From the NCBI GenBank assembly GCA_028684915.1, contig JAQUEZ010000113.1, forward strand, positions 1 through 18,365: a DNA stretch of 18,365 nt, read 5' to 3'. The DNA comes from Desulfobulbus sp. Its GTDB lineage: Bacteria; Desulfobacterota; Desulfobulbia; Desulfobulbales; Desulfobulbaceae. Within the stretch, counting starts at the first letter, position 1. The number at the start of each line of letters is the position of its first letter. Below are positions 7,230 to 14,720 of this stretch, one piece after another. A program made the position numbers and the translations under genes. The notes beneath the pieces were generated by a model, which was not told where the DNA came from, did no database searches, and saw nothing but the letters and a program-made list of their open reading frames with translations.

Positions 7230-7271
7230 AACGGATTGCTCCTCTTGAATAACTAATGAGGATTCCATAAA

Positions 7272-7291
7272 AAAACCGGACGTCCGGTTTT
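7272..7291 (-). terminator. Perfect 20-nt palindrome AAAACCGGACGTCCGGTTTT
   Basis: Both halves are exactly complementary with no spacer. On the minus strand it is followed by a run of seven T in total, so it could end leftward transcripts entering from the 7300-8085 region and isolate the alpA promoter. As a symmetric site it could also bind a dimeric regulator. Confidence 0.45.
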
Positions 7292-7299
7292 CATCTCGA

Positions 7300-8085
7300 G
7301 GCGGTGGAAAGCCCCAAAAGGGCAAAAAAAATTTCTTGCATGAAACTGTTAGATGTCAGCACCCCTGGAAAAAGGAAAAAGAGGGTGCTGAACGTTCCTG
7401 GCTCTGGATGGATGGCGGTCGTGAGGGCGAATTTTTCCTAGAGCTCATCTGGCGGCCTGCTGCACGAGGGCGGGCAAACCAAGCCTGAACGGCAAGGAAT
7501 CCGTGACGACCTGATGGTGGTTTCGATGTCTAACGCAGCGGTCAGCGGTACGGGTAGACGATTGAGGAATGCGCTGCCTCCATGCGGGCAGGTGACCTGG
7601 CATTTTTTAGTATGGTGGCCTGCGTTCCGTATGCACGGAACCGGCGTTCTCTTCCTCCAACGCCTGCTGTGCATGGGGCGGCGGAGTTGGCCTACGGCCA
7701 CGAGAACGAACCATCGTTGCCTTGATGTGCTCGCAACGGGTCCGATTTCGGGTCCCGGCCGGATGCCAGCGGAGCAACGCCGGCAATGGTCGGGGGATCC
7801 TGTGCAGTACTGCCCTGGCACGGATCAGCAGTTCTTTGTCCGGGAACCGGGCAGGGCTCTCCGGACTGGGTATGTGTTGTATCTGTTGTTATTTGATTAT
7901 CTGTAGTCCCACCGTCTCGGGCGGAATCGGGATTACGCGCACACTTTAGACATGTATCGGTTGGCAGTCAAGAGAGATTATGTAAGTAATCCTGACAGAT
8001 CAGAATGATACGCTACCGGAATCTCGGCGCGTCTTCGGAAACCCTGGACCACAAATAACCCACAAACATCACTGGAGGAAGCACC
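7300..8085. other. About 790 bases with hairpins and no convincing gene; possible ash/immunity-RNA type region
   Basis: Hairpins include TCAGCACCC/GGGTGCTGA (7356-7364, 7383-7391), GTTCCGT-ATGC-ACGGAAC (7624-7641) and TGGCC-TAC-GGCCA near 7688-7700. A short plus-strand frame, 7582-7725, reads MRAGDLAFFSMVACVPYARN and would give 47 residues. The other plus frame reads CGQVTWHFLVWWPAFRMHGT. Such overlapping weak frames recall the ash/icd region of P4-like satellites, which also makes an immunity RNA. This is recollection of similar sequences and not proof. No clear ribosome site supports either frame. Confidence 0.3.
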
Positions 8086-8397
8086 ATGGCAACCAGCCAA
8101 AAGAAGGTAATCAAAAAGACGGCGAGGCGCACCCCCACCGCCAAGCTCATCGATGTCCGTTCCCCGTTGGCCAAACAGATGCTACATCTGGTGGTGCAGT
8201 TCGACCTGGCCTACGATCAGCTAAAGGCACACTGGAAGGAAGTGGGCGGCATCCCGGAACAAGAAGGCCTGGAACTCATGGCCAATGCCCGCCAGGCTGT
8301 CGAGGCGTTCTCAACTTTTATGGAGGAATTTAGTGAGAAAGCAGGGTTTGATTATTGCCCACCGAAGGGTGGCAACTCCCGGAATCAGACGGAGTGA
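8086..8397 (+). CDS. Small protein of unknown function with a Lys/Arg-rich N-terminus
   Basis: 103 residues from an ATG preceded by GGAGG seven bases upstream, a strong site. The first 20 residues are very basic (MATSQKKVIKKTARRTPTAK), as in nucleic-acid-binding tails. The rest looks like a helical bundle (LAKQMLHLVVQFDLAYDQLKAH, then GLELMANARQAVEAFSTFMEEF), with Cys-Pro-Pro near the end. I do not recognise the family. It stands alone between the noncoding region and the convergent toxin-antitoxin pair. It has good coding character and no frame disruption. Confidence 0.65.
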   Translation: MATSQKKVIKKTARRTPTAKLIDVRSPLAKQMLHLVVQFDLAYDQLKAHWKEVGGIPEQEGLELMANARQAVEAFSTFMEEFSEKAGFDYCPPKGGNSRNQTE

Positions 8398-8434
8398 AGA
8401 GGTGGATGTTATTCCTTTGAAATCATACTAAAAA

Positions 8435-9511
8435 TCAGTCTTCCCACTCCAATTTACGGATGAGATCCTTGAACATTTGCCATTGCCCTGTGAGAAATTG
8501 ATACCGCCCGGCAACGATGCCCGGAGAAATGCGCAGTTCGTCGGCCAGAAGGATGATCTCTTGCTTGCTACGACAGTTAGAAATCCGGGCATCATGCTTG
8601 GCGGGAATAAGGGTTTCCGCAGCAAAGGCATCGGCTTTTTTTTCGCTGAGGTCACCATTGCTCTCGTCGTTGATGAAGAGCCCCTTCTTCTTGTCCTTGA
8701 GCACATGGCCAGCTTCATGGAAAAATGAAAACCAGAACTTATCCTCTCCCTTGCCACGCAGACTGAGCAGGATCATCGCCTTGTTGGGGGTTAGCCACTT
8801 GGTGGCGCCGTTCCAGGGAACCTTTTTCATCTCGCGTACCAGGGCCACAGCTACACCGGCATTCGCACAAAGCTGTTTCATTCGAGGCTCAAACACCACC
8901 GATTCTTCCCGGGTGAGAGGACGAACCTCCTCCAAAGCAGCACTGAACCTGGTTTTATCGAATGGGGCACACTCAATCTGTTGTGCCTGCAGTTCGCCCT
9001 GACGGATCCAGGCGGCCGCATCTCCTGGCCGGGATTCAAAGCAACGGGACCTTCGGGCAGCCACAGCGGGGGCGGCCCAGATCTCCTGCCAGGCCTGCAC
9101 GCTGCAAACACCAAAAAAGGCGAGAACCTTTCGGACCAGGTTCACCTTGTCATCGTCCGGCTCCACATGGCCTCGCTCAATCAATTCTTTGATCGGGATC
9201 GTCTTCAGCCAGGCTTTGTCGGCCTCCAACCTTTGCCGCTCTTCCTGCTTGGCTAACTGCTCCCGGTATTGCGCTTCGAGATTGTTCCACATTCTCGCCG
9301 GTACACCTGTCACCAGTTCCAGTCGGTTGGCGGTTTCATAGGAAATCGGTTGGTCACCCTTGAAAATGCGGGTGAGCGTTTGCTCGGTCAGCCCGGTTCG
9401 TTGGGCCAATTCTTTTTGGGACATCTGCAGAGATTCCATAACCTCGTGCAATGTCGCCCCTGGTGGAACCGCATAATCAGGTTCAAATTCGTATTTTCTT
9501 TTCGCTCTCAT
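8435..9511 (-). CDS. HigA-type antitoxin fused to an ImmA/IrrE metallopeptidase domain
   Basis: 358 residues. Residues about 17-75 (PPGATLHEVMESLQMSQKEL, then RIFKGDQPISYETANRLELVTGVPARMWNNLE) form an Xre/HigA helix-turn-helix. The C-terminal part has H265-E-A-G-H269 in FFHEAGHVLKDKK, with EKKADAFAAETLIP downstream. This is the zinc-binding pattern of ImmA/IrrE (peptidase M78) proteins. Fused antitoxins of this kind repress their own operon and may be processed, or process a partner, under stress. The gene follows the HigB-like toxin by 15 bases in the toxin-first order typical of HigBA. The peptidase function is inferred from the motif. Confidence 0.88.
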   Translation of the reverse strand: MRAKRKYEFEPDYAVPPGATLHEVMESLQMSQKELAQRTGLTEQTLTRIFKGDQPISYETANRLELVTGVPARMWNNLEAQYREQLAKQEERQRLEADKAWLKTIPIKELIERGHVEPDDDKVNLVRKVLAFFGVCSVQAWQEIWAAPAVAARRSRCFESRPGDAAAWIRQGELQAQQIECAPFDKTRFSAALEEVRPLTREESVVFEPRMKQLCANAGVAVALVREMKKVPWNGATKWLTPNKAMILLSLRGKGEDKFWFSFFHEAGHVLKDKKKGLFINDESNGDLSEKKADAFAAETLIPAKHDARISNCRSKQEIILLADELRISPGIVAGRYQFLTGQWQMFKDLIRKLEWED

Positions 9512-9526
9512 CGCTCCCTCCCTCCT

Positions 9527-9862
9527 TCAATGCGTATCGGCAATTTCCACTATTTCAATTTCCGTGACTTGCCCCCAGTCCAACCCACCATGTGGATGTA
9601 CTGGTATTGGCTCGTTAGCGGGAATGAAAAGCAAGCGATACGGGTGTTCCAGATCGACAGACAGTTGGCCGCTTCGATTACCCGTCAACTCGTGGCACCT
9701 GGCAGGGGGCAAACGTGAAATATCGCCCAGATTTTCGGCAGCCTTGAGTTCCATCATTCGCTGCATCAGCTTGCCGCCCCGCTTGGCCCCCAACAGCTTG
9801 ATTGCCTCAGCACTGTTTGAGCATATTTTTTGGAGCTTTTTGTTTTTAAAGAATATACGCAT
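9527..9862 (-). CDS. higB: HigB-like (RelE/ParE superfamily) toxin
   Basis: 111 residues from the ATG at 9862 (MRIFFKNKKLQKICSNSAEA), where HigB relatives normally begin; a TTG at 9880 also keeps the frame open. Features that fit plasmid-maintenance killer proteins are KRGGKLMQRMMELKAAENL, the LPPARCHEL segment, GQLSVDLEHPYRLLF (the RelE-fold strand with PYRL) and a final VTEIEIVEIADTH. HigB proteins are ribosome-dependent mRNA endonucleases. No strong ribosome site precedes the ATG. The toxin is first in the operon with its antitoxin 15 bases downstream. Confidence 0.85.
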   Translation of the reverse strand: MRIFFKNKKLQKICSNSAEAIKLLGAKRGGKLMQRMMELKAAENLGDISRLPPARCHELTGNRSGQLSVDLEHPYRLLFIPANEPIPVHPHGGLDWGQVTEIEIVEIADTH

Positions 9863-9885
9863 ATTGCGCACTAATCTCAATTTTT

Positions 9886-9904
9886 ATTAACATATTATGT
9901 TAAT
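9886..9904. promoter_or_regulatory. Palindromic operator ATTAACATA-T-TATGTTAAT upstream of the toxin
   Basis: A perfect inverted repeat of nine bases per arm with one central base, starting 23 bases upstream of the toxin ATG in AT-rich sequence where the promoter should be. HigA-type antitoxins bind such dyads to repress their own operon. The assignment to this HigA is by position. Confidence 0.65.
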
Positions 9905-9910
9905 TATTTT

Positions 9911-10264
9911 AAAATCCAAACCGTGGCCAGGGAATAGGACGACTGGTTATTTGTGCACGTAACCAACTGGACTTGATTTGAAAAGTCAAGCATCCTCCCG
10001 CTAGCTACAAGCGCAGGCAGCTTTTCGCTCCATCATCAAAAAAGGCAATGACGTCTATGTATTACATCACATCTAGATCGAATCCCGCACAAAACGCTCA
10101 AGGAGTGCATGGATGATGCCATTTGCAAACTGGTGGATTCAACCGCGAGCCAGAAATCGAGAGTCCCTATCGGCTCGGCATTTCCATGCCTAACATCATG
10201 TTATTAAACATAAAAAATAGTTTTATAGTGAAACGCAAGCATATTTCACCATCCAGATAAAACA
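9911..10264. other. Gene-free divergent intergenic stretch
   Basis: No frame here looks coding. Visible structure is limited to TGGTTA-N10-TAACCA (9944-9949, 9960-9965) and CTTGA-N9-TCAAG (about 9972-9990). It separates the leftward toxin-antitoxin operon from the rightward restriction operon, so promoters on both sides are expected. Confidence 0.5.
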
Positions 10265-10344
10265 ATCAGTACGCAATCTACTGATATTTTTCAGTTGACG
10301 GCCTTGCGCTTTGTTGCCATATTATCAGTATGAATCCTACTGAC
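10265..10344 (+). promoter_or_regulatory. Two copies of a dyad operator, ATCAGTA-N7-TACTGAY, around the hsd promoter
   Basis: Copy 1 is ATCAGTA (10265-10271), CGCAATC, TACTGAT (10279-10285). Copy 2 is ATCAGTA (10324-10330), TGAATCC, TACTGAC (10338-10344). Arm length and spacer are the same and the copies start 59 bases apart. Copy 1 lies just upstream of the -35 element; copy 2 starts directly after the -10 element and covers the start codon. That layout suits a repressor or controller protein that can occupy both sites. The binding protein is unknown. Confidence 0.7.
10295..10323 (+). promoter_or_regulatory. Sigma-70-type promoter of the restriction operon
   Basis: TTGACG at 10295-10300, a 17-base spacer, then CATATT at 10318-10323. 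Transcription should begin close to 10330, which is the A of the first ATG, so the message may be leaderless or nearly so. No ribosome site is visible before that ATG. Confidence 0.6.
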
Positions 10345-10938
10345 AAGTCAAAATTCCCGTTTATGAAGCTGAAGGATGTCGCGAACGTGCAGCCAGGCTA
10401 TCTAAGCCGTAAAAGTGTGTGCCCGTTGGCGTCGGGAACTCATCGGCTTCTTCAGGCAAGGGATGTTTCACTTCGGGGCGGTCTCTGCCTGAAAACTTCC
10501 GTCCGGTTTAAGCCCGAGCGAAATCCAGACTTATACCGGATCTCACGTGGCGACATTCTGCTTGCAGCCCGAGGCCAAGATTACCGGGCACACCTCATTG
10601 ATATGGATCTGACGGATGTGCTCGCTTCAAGCGTGTTCTACATTATCAGGTCCCGCAAAGATTTGGTTCTCCCCGGCTACCTCGCATGGTGGCTGAACCA
10701 GTCTGATATGCAAGCTGCCCTTGAAAGCGGCTCTTGCGGCACAGGGATCGGCTACCTCGCCCGTCCTTTGCTGGAAGCACTCGATGTCGTAGTGCCACCA
10801 CTTGAGGTGCAACGGCTCATCGCAGACACCGTGGACCTCTGGCGACGGCAGCAGTCGATCCGAGCCCAAATTGACCAAAAACGTGAACAGTTAATACAAT
10901 CCACCTGCCGTCAGGCTGTTGGACTGGACAAGGAATGA
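10330..10938 (+). CDS. Half-length HsdS-like specificity protein (single target-recognition domain)
   Basis: 202 residues, about half a normal HsdS. It has one target-recognition-like domain (MKLKDVANVQPGYLSRK, SGTHRLLQARDVS, YRISRGDILLAARGQDYRA, YLAWWLNQSDMQAALESGS, GIGYLARPLLEALDVVVPPL). One coiled conserved segment follows (EVQRLIADTVDLWRRQQSIR). This is the layout of S subunits of type I restriction systems. A full S gene is also present downstream, so this is an additional DNA-recognition protein. Half-size S proteins can dimerise to rebuild a symmetric specificity subunit; whether this one does so, or acts as a regulator, is unknown. The ATG at 10330 sits inside an operator; an internal ATG at 10366 is the other start. 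It overlaps hsdM by four bases. Confidence 0.8.
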   Translation: MNPTDKSKFPFMKLKDVANVQPGYLSRKSVCPLASGTHRLLQARDVSLRGGLCLKTSVRFKPERNPDLYRISRGDILLAARGQDYRAHLIDMDLTDVLASSVFYIIRSRKDLVLPGYLAWWLNQSDMQAALESGSCGTGIGYLARPLLEALDVVVPPLEVQRLIADTVDLWRRQQSIRAQIDQKREQLIQSTCRQAVGLDKE

Positions 10939-12509
10939 GCCCCATGACCAAGACCGTCTCCCAAAAAGAAATCAACGACATTCTCTGGCAGGCCTGCGAC
11001 ACGTTTCGCGGCACGCTCGATCCGACACAATACAAGGACTACATCCTGGTGATGTTGTTCATCAAGTACATGTCAGATCTCTGGAATGACAAACGTGACC
11101 ATTATCTCAAGAAGTACAAGGGCGATGAGCAGCGGGTCCAGCGCGCCCTGGATCGTGAACGTTTTGTCATGCCTATCGTCGAGCTGCGCGACAAGAACGG
11201 TACGATCGAAGAGACGTTCACCGCCAGTTTCGACAGCCTCTATGAACGACGAACCCGCTCTAACATCGGCGAACTGATCAACATTGCCCTCGAAGCCATT
11301 GAAGACGCCAACAAGACGAAACTTGAAAATGTCTTTCGCAATATCGACTTCAACTCCGAGCCCAACCTCGGCCAAGCAAAGGATCGCAACCGGCGCCTGA
11401 ACCATCTCCTGGATGATTTCGCCAAGCCACAGCTCAACCTGCGGCCCAGCCGCATTGGCAACCAGGACGTCATCGGCAATGCCTACGAATACCTGATCAG
11501 CCGATTTGCCGCAGACTCAGGTAAAAAGGGCGGCGAATTTTATACACCCGGCGAGGTCGCCACACTCCTGGCCAAATTGCTCAAAGCCCAACCCGGCAAC
11601 ACCATTTGCGATCCGGCCTGCGGCTCCGGTTCATTGCTCATCCGCGTGGCCAAAGAAATCGGTTCGGCCAACTTCGCGCTCTTTGGCCAGGAATCCAACG
11701 GCTCAACCTGGGCGCTGTGCCGCATGAACATGTTTCTCCACGAAATGGACAACGCCCGCATCGAATGGTGCAACACCATCACCAGCCCGCACCTGGTCGA
11801 CGGCGACCGCCTGCTCAGGTTTAATGTGGTCGTGGCCAATCCACCGTTCAGTCTCGACAAGTGGGGGCATGACTATGCCGAGAACGACCCGTACAACCGC
11901 TTTTGGCGCGGCATCCCGCCCAAAAGCAAGGGCGATTACGCCTTTATCAGCCACATGATCGAGACCGCCCTGGAGGACGAGGGCCGCGTCGGCGTCATCG
12001 TGCCACACGGCGTCCTCTTCCGTGGTGGGGCCGAAGGCAAGATCCGCCAGAAACTCATTGAAGACAACCTCCTCGAAGCCGTCATCGGCCTGCCTGCCAA
12101 CCTCTTCTTCGGCACCGGCATTCCCGCTGCCATCGTTGTTTTCAGCAAGGCCCGCAAGCCATGGGCCCAGGCTGACTCGGAACGCGACAAGCATATTCTA
12201 TTCATCGACGCCAGCCGGGAATTCGAGGCCGGCAAGAACCAAAACCGTCTCCGGCCCCAGGATATCGACAAGATTGTCTCGTCCTTCGAGAACTTCGCGC
12301 AGGTCGAAAAATACGCCTATCCCGCCACGCTGGCCGGGATCAAGGAGAACGATTTCAACCTGAACATTCCGCGCTATGTGGACACCTTCGAACCGGAACC
12401 GGAAGTCGATATCCCGGCCATCCAGAAGGAAATTGCTTTGTTGGAAGATGAATTGGCAGCCGTAGAGAAGGAACTGGCCGACCATTTGAAGGAATTGGGG
12501 CTGAACTGA
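10935..12509 (+). CDS. hsdM: Type I restriction-modification methyltransferase subunit HsdM
   Basis: 524 residues, normal for HsdM. The N-terminal helical domain starts TVSQKEINDILWQACDTFRG. The SAM-binding part has FYTPGEV at about 201-208 and DPACGSGSLL at about 225-234. The catalytic NPPF sits at 302-305, which fits an N6-adenine methyltransferase. The enzyme modifies host sites in an M2S1 complex and also forms the core of the R2M2S1 nuclease. The ATG at 10935 overlaps the previous stop (ATGA) and AAGGA lies right before it; an in-frame ATG at 10944 has better ribosome spacing. The C-terminus is a coiled helix expected to contact HsdS. Confidence 0.96.
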   Translation: MSPMTKTVSQKEINDILWQACDTFRGTLDPTQYKDYILVMLFIKYMSDLWNDKRDHYLKKYKGDEQRVQRALDRERFVMPIVELRDKNGTIEETFTASFDSLYERRTRSNIGELINIALEAIEDANKTKLENVFRNIDFNSEPNLGQAKDRNRRLNHLLDDFAKPQLNLRPSRIGNQDVIGNAYEYLISRFAADSGKKGGEFYTPGEVATLLAKLLKAQPGNTICDPACGSGSLLIRVAKEIGSANFALFGQESNGSTWALCRMNMFLHEMDNARIEWCNTITSPHLVDGDRLLRFNVVVANPPFSLDKWGHDYAENDPYNRFWRGIPPKSKGDYAFISHMIETALEDEGRVGVIVPHGVLFRGGAEGKIRQKLIEDNLLEAVIGLPANLFFGTGIPAAIVVFSKARKPWAQADSERDKHILFIDASREFEAGKNQNRLRPQDIDKIVSSFENFAQVEKYAYPATLAGIKENDFNLNIPRYVDTFEPEPEVDIPAIQKEIALLEDELAAVEKELADHLKELGLN

Positions 12510-12549
12510 TGCAAGAAAGCGTGCCGTAATTCCGGCCATGATCCGGCAG

Positions 12550-12577
12550 ACCATTTCGAGGATATCCTCGAAATGGT
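12550..12577. repeat. Perfect 28-nt palindrome between hsdM and hsdS
   Basis: ACCATTTCGAGGAT (12550-12563) is followed directly by its exact reverse complement (12564-12577). In RNA it would form a very stable hairpin inside the operon message, 21 bases before the first hsdS ATG. It has no T-tract, so it is not a typical terminator. It could lower or protect downstream mRNA, or be a binding or recombination site. Confidence 0.8.
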
Positions 12578-12598
12578 TTCGATCGATTCCGGGGCGGC

Positions 12599-13840
12599 AT
12601 GTCCGTCATGAATATCGAACAGAGGCTTATGAATAAAAAAACTTCAACGTGGCCCATGCTACCGATTGGCGATCTGCTCAAACAGGTACGCCGTCCAGTG
12701 AAGGTCGAACCGGACACCCACTACCGCGAGATCGGCATTCGCAGCCACGGCAAGGGCATCTTCCATAAGCCGGAGACAACCGGCAAGCAGATTGGCGAGA
12801 AGCGAGTGTTCTGGGTGGAACCGGATTGCCTGGTGTTCAACATCGTCTTCGCATGGGAGCAGGCCGTCGCCATGACCAGCAAGGCTGAAGTAGGTATGAT
12901 CGCCTCGCATCGGTTTCCCATGTACAGTTCCCGTAATGGCAAGCTGCTGCCGGAGTATGCCTGGCGTTACTTTTCCACACCACGGGGCAAGTATGATCTG
13001 AACATCGCATCACCAGGAGGGGCTGGACGGAACAAGACGCTTGGGCAGGCGGAATTCAAACGACTTAAGATCCCTGTTCCGCCTATTGAGTACCAGCGCG
13101 AGGTCGTGGAGGTGCTCTCCACGACGGATAGGGCGATTTCGGGAATGGAACAACGGATCGCGACCAATCGGACGCTCAAGAAGGGTTTGGCCCAGCTACT
13201 GCTCACCGGCCACCGCCGATTACCGGGATTCAACAAGCAGTGGCGTAATCACCGCCTTGAAAAGATCAGTCGCATCTCGAAAGGTGCTGGCATCACTAAA
13301 GAAGATATTCTGCCCACCGGGTTACCTGCTGTGCGATACGGTGAGCTTTACACCACATATGACGTTCAAATAGATCAGGTGCGGTCTTTTATCTCGCCTG
13401 AAGCTGCCAAAGCTAGCAAAGCTATTCAATACGGTGATCTTCTCTTGGCCGGCTCTGGCGAAGATCGGACCGAGATAGGAAAGGCGGCTGTCTACTTGGG
13501 CCAAGAAACAGCCTATGCTGGTGGCGATGTAATCATTGTCACACCGGCTGCCGTGAACAGCGTTTTTTTGGCCTATCTCCTTGACAGTCAGCATGTACGC
13601 CGTGCGTTTTACTGCCACGCCCAGGGTGAATCAGTCGTCCACATTTACATGCGCGATGTCGCAAGCCTTAAACTATTATTGCCACCGCTTGATGAGCAAT
13701 CCCGCATCGCCGCTGTGCTAAGCGCTGCGGATCGAGAGATTGTCCTATTGGAGAAGAAGCTCGCCGCCCAGCGTAAACTCAAAAAAGGTTTGATGCAGAA
13801 GCTGCTGACCGGGACGATGCCCACAAAGGAGACGGCTTGA
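12599..13840 (+). CDS. hsdS: Type I restriction-modification specificity subunit HsdS (two TRDs)
   Basis: 413 residues with the classic repeat plan: TRD1 (about 20-165), a central conserved region ending LKKGLAQLLLTG (about 192-203), TRD2 (about 215-375), and a distal conserved region ending LKKGLMQKLLTG (about 393-404). The near-identical closing motifs show the two-fold internal repeat. It reads a bipartite DNA target and positions HsdM and HsdR. Three in-frame starts exist: 12599, 12608 and 12629. The last has AGAGG close upstream and begins MNKKTSTWPMLPIGDLL, so the true start may be 12629. The TGA overlaps the DUF3800 start. Expression may be damped by the palindrome in front. Confidence 0.94.
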   Translation: MSVMNIEQRLMNKKTSTWPMLPIGDLLKQVRRPVKVEPDTHYREIGIRSHGKGIFHKPETTGKQIGEKRVFWVEPDCLVFNIVFAWEQAVAMTSKAEVGMIASHRFPMYSSRNGKLLPEYAWRYFSTPRGKYDLNIASPGGAGRNKTLGQAEFKRLKIPVPPIEYQREVVEVLSTTDRAISGMEQRIATNRTLKKGLAQLLLTGHRRLPGFNKQWRNHRLEKISRISKGAGITKEDILPTGLPAVRYGELYTTYDVQIDQVRSFISPEAAKASKAIQYGDLLLAGSGEDRTEIGKAAVYLGQETAYAGGDVIIVTPAAVNSVFLAYLLDSQHVRRAFYCHAQGESVVHIYMRDVASLKLLLPPLDEQSRIAAVLSAADREIVLLEKKLAAQRKLKKGLMQKLLTGTMPTKETA

Positions 13841-14589
13841 TGACTGATCAGCAAGGAGAGGCGGAATATCTCGCGTTTCTGGATGAGTGCGGCGACCATT
13901 CGTTGACGAAAATCGATCGGGATTTTCCGATTTTTGTTCTGTCGCTCTTGCTGATCAGGCGGGCTGATTATCGGGACGTTATTCTACCGGCGATCAATGC
14001 CCTCAAACTCAGGTACTGGGATCATGAGGGAGTCAACCTGCACAGCCGGGATATCCGCAAGGCTTCAGGGCCGTTTGCGATCTTGCAACATCCCGCCCGG
14101 CGGCAATCGTTCATGGCAGACCTTGCGGGGTTGATGCGCGATCTACCGTATGAGGTGTTCATCGTCGGGATTCACAAGCAAAAGCTGCGAGACCGGTATG
14201 TCCGCGCTGAAAACCCTTATGAACTGGCACTGACCTTCGTGATGGAACGGTTATTGTACTGTCTGGAACAGCGAGCACAAACAACGTTGACGATCATTGC
14301 TGAGGCACGCGGGACTAATGAGGATAACGCGCTGAAGGCGGCTTTCTTCGATCTGATTAGCAATGGGACGCAGTATGTCGGGAAATCCCGGTTCGAAAAG
14401 CGCTCGTTCCGACTCAAATTTCACGACAAGCGGAAAAATATCGTAGGGATTCAACTGGCGGACTTGTGTGCCCACCCGGCGGCTCGTCATATGCTCAAGC
14501 CAGATCAACCCAATCAGGCCTACGAGATCGTCAACAGCCACCTGTATCAAGGCAATGGCAAGGTAAGCGGATGGAAGATGTTCCCCTAA
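13840..14589 (+). CDS. DUF3800 protein, predicted RNase-H-fold nuclease, inside the hsd operon
   Basis: 249 residues from the ATG at 13840, which overlaps the hsdS stop (TGATG); AAGGAG lies eight bases upstream. DUF3800 marks are YLAFLDECGDHS (D15, E16, D19), a middle HSRDIRKASGPF, the strand TLTIIAEARGTNEDNALKAA with an acidic residue, and the closing NIVGIQLADLCAHPAARHML. The family is predicted to share the RNase-H fold; D15, the Glu in IIAEARG and the Asp in QLADL are the likely metal ligands. It is often found in phages and defence islands, but its reaction is not established. Its position between hsdS and hsdR with a 1-base overlap argues for joint function with the restriction system. 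Confidence 0.88.
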   Translation: MTDQQGEAEYLAFLDECGDHSLTKIDRDFPIFVLSLLLIRRADYRDVILPAINALKLRYWDHEGVNLHSRDIRKASGPFAILQHPARRQSFMADLAGLMRDLPYEVFIVGIHKQKLRDRYVRAENPYELALTFVMERLLYCLEQRAQTTLTIIAEARGTNEDNALKAAFFDLISNGTQYVGKSRFEKRSFRLKFHDKRKNIVGIQLADLCAHPAARHMLKPDQPNQAYEIVNSHLYQGNGKVSGWKMFP

Positions 14590-14720
14590 AAAAGAAAACG
14601 GGCAGCTCCTTGCAGAGCTACCCGCCGACCGGGCATTCCCAGTCCAATTCCTTTATCTGTATTTCGAGCAGAAAAGTCAAGCAAAAACCATCTTCCTGAC
14701 GCCACGAAAAAGGTCTGACC
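14590..14720 (+). promoter_or_regulatory. 131-base gap before hsdR with a hairpin
   Basis: CGGG-C-AGCTC (14599-14608) pairs with GAGCT-A-CCCG (14615-14624) around a CTTGCA loop, with one C/A mismatch. A run of A precedes it and no T-tract follows, so as a rightward terminator it is weak. It is the only long gap in the operon besides that before hsdS, so hsdR may be separately tuned. Confidence 0.4.
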
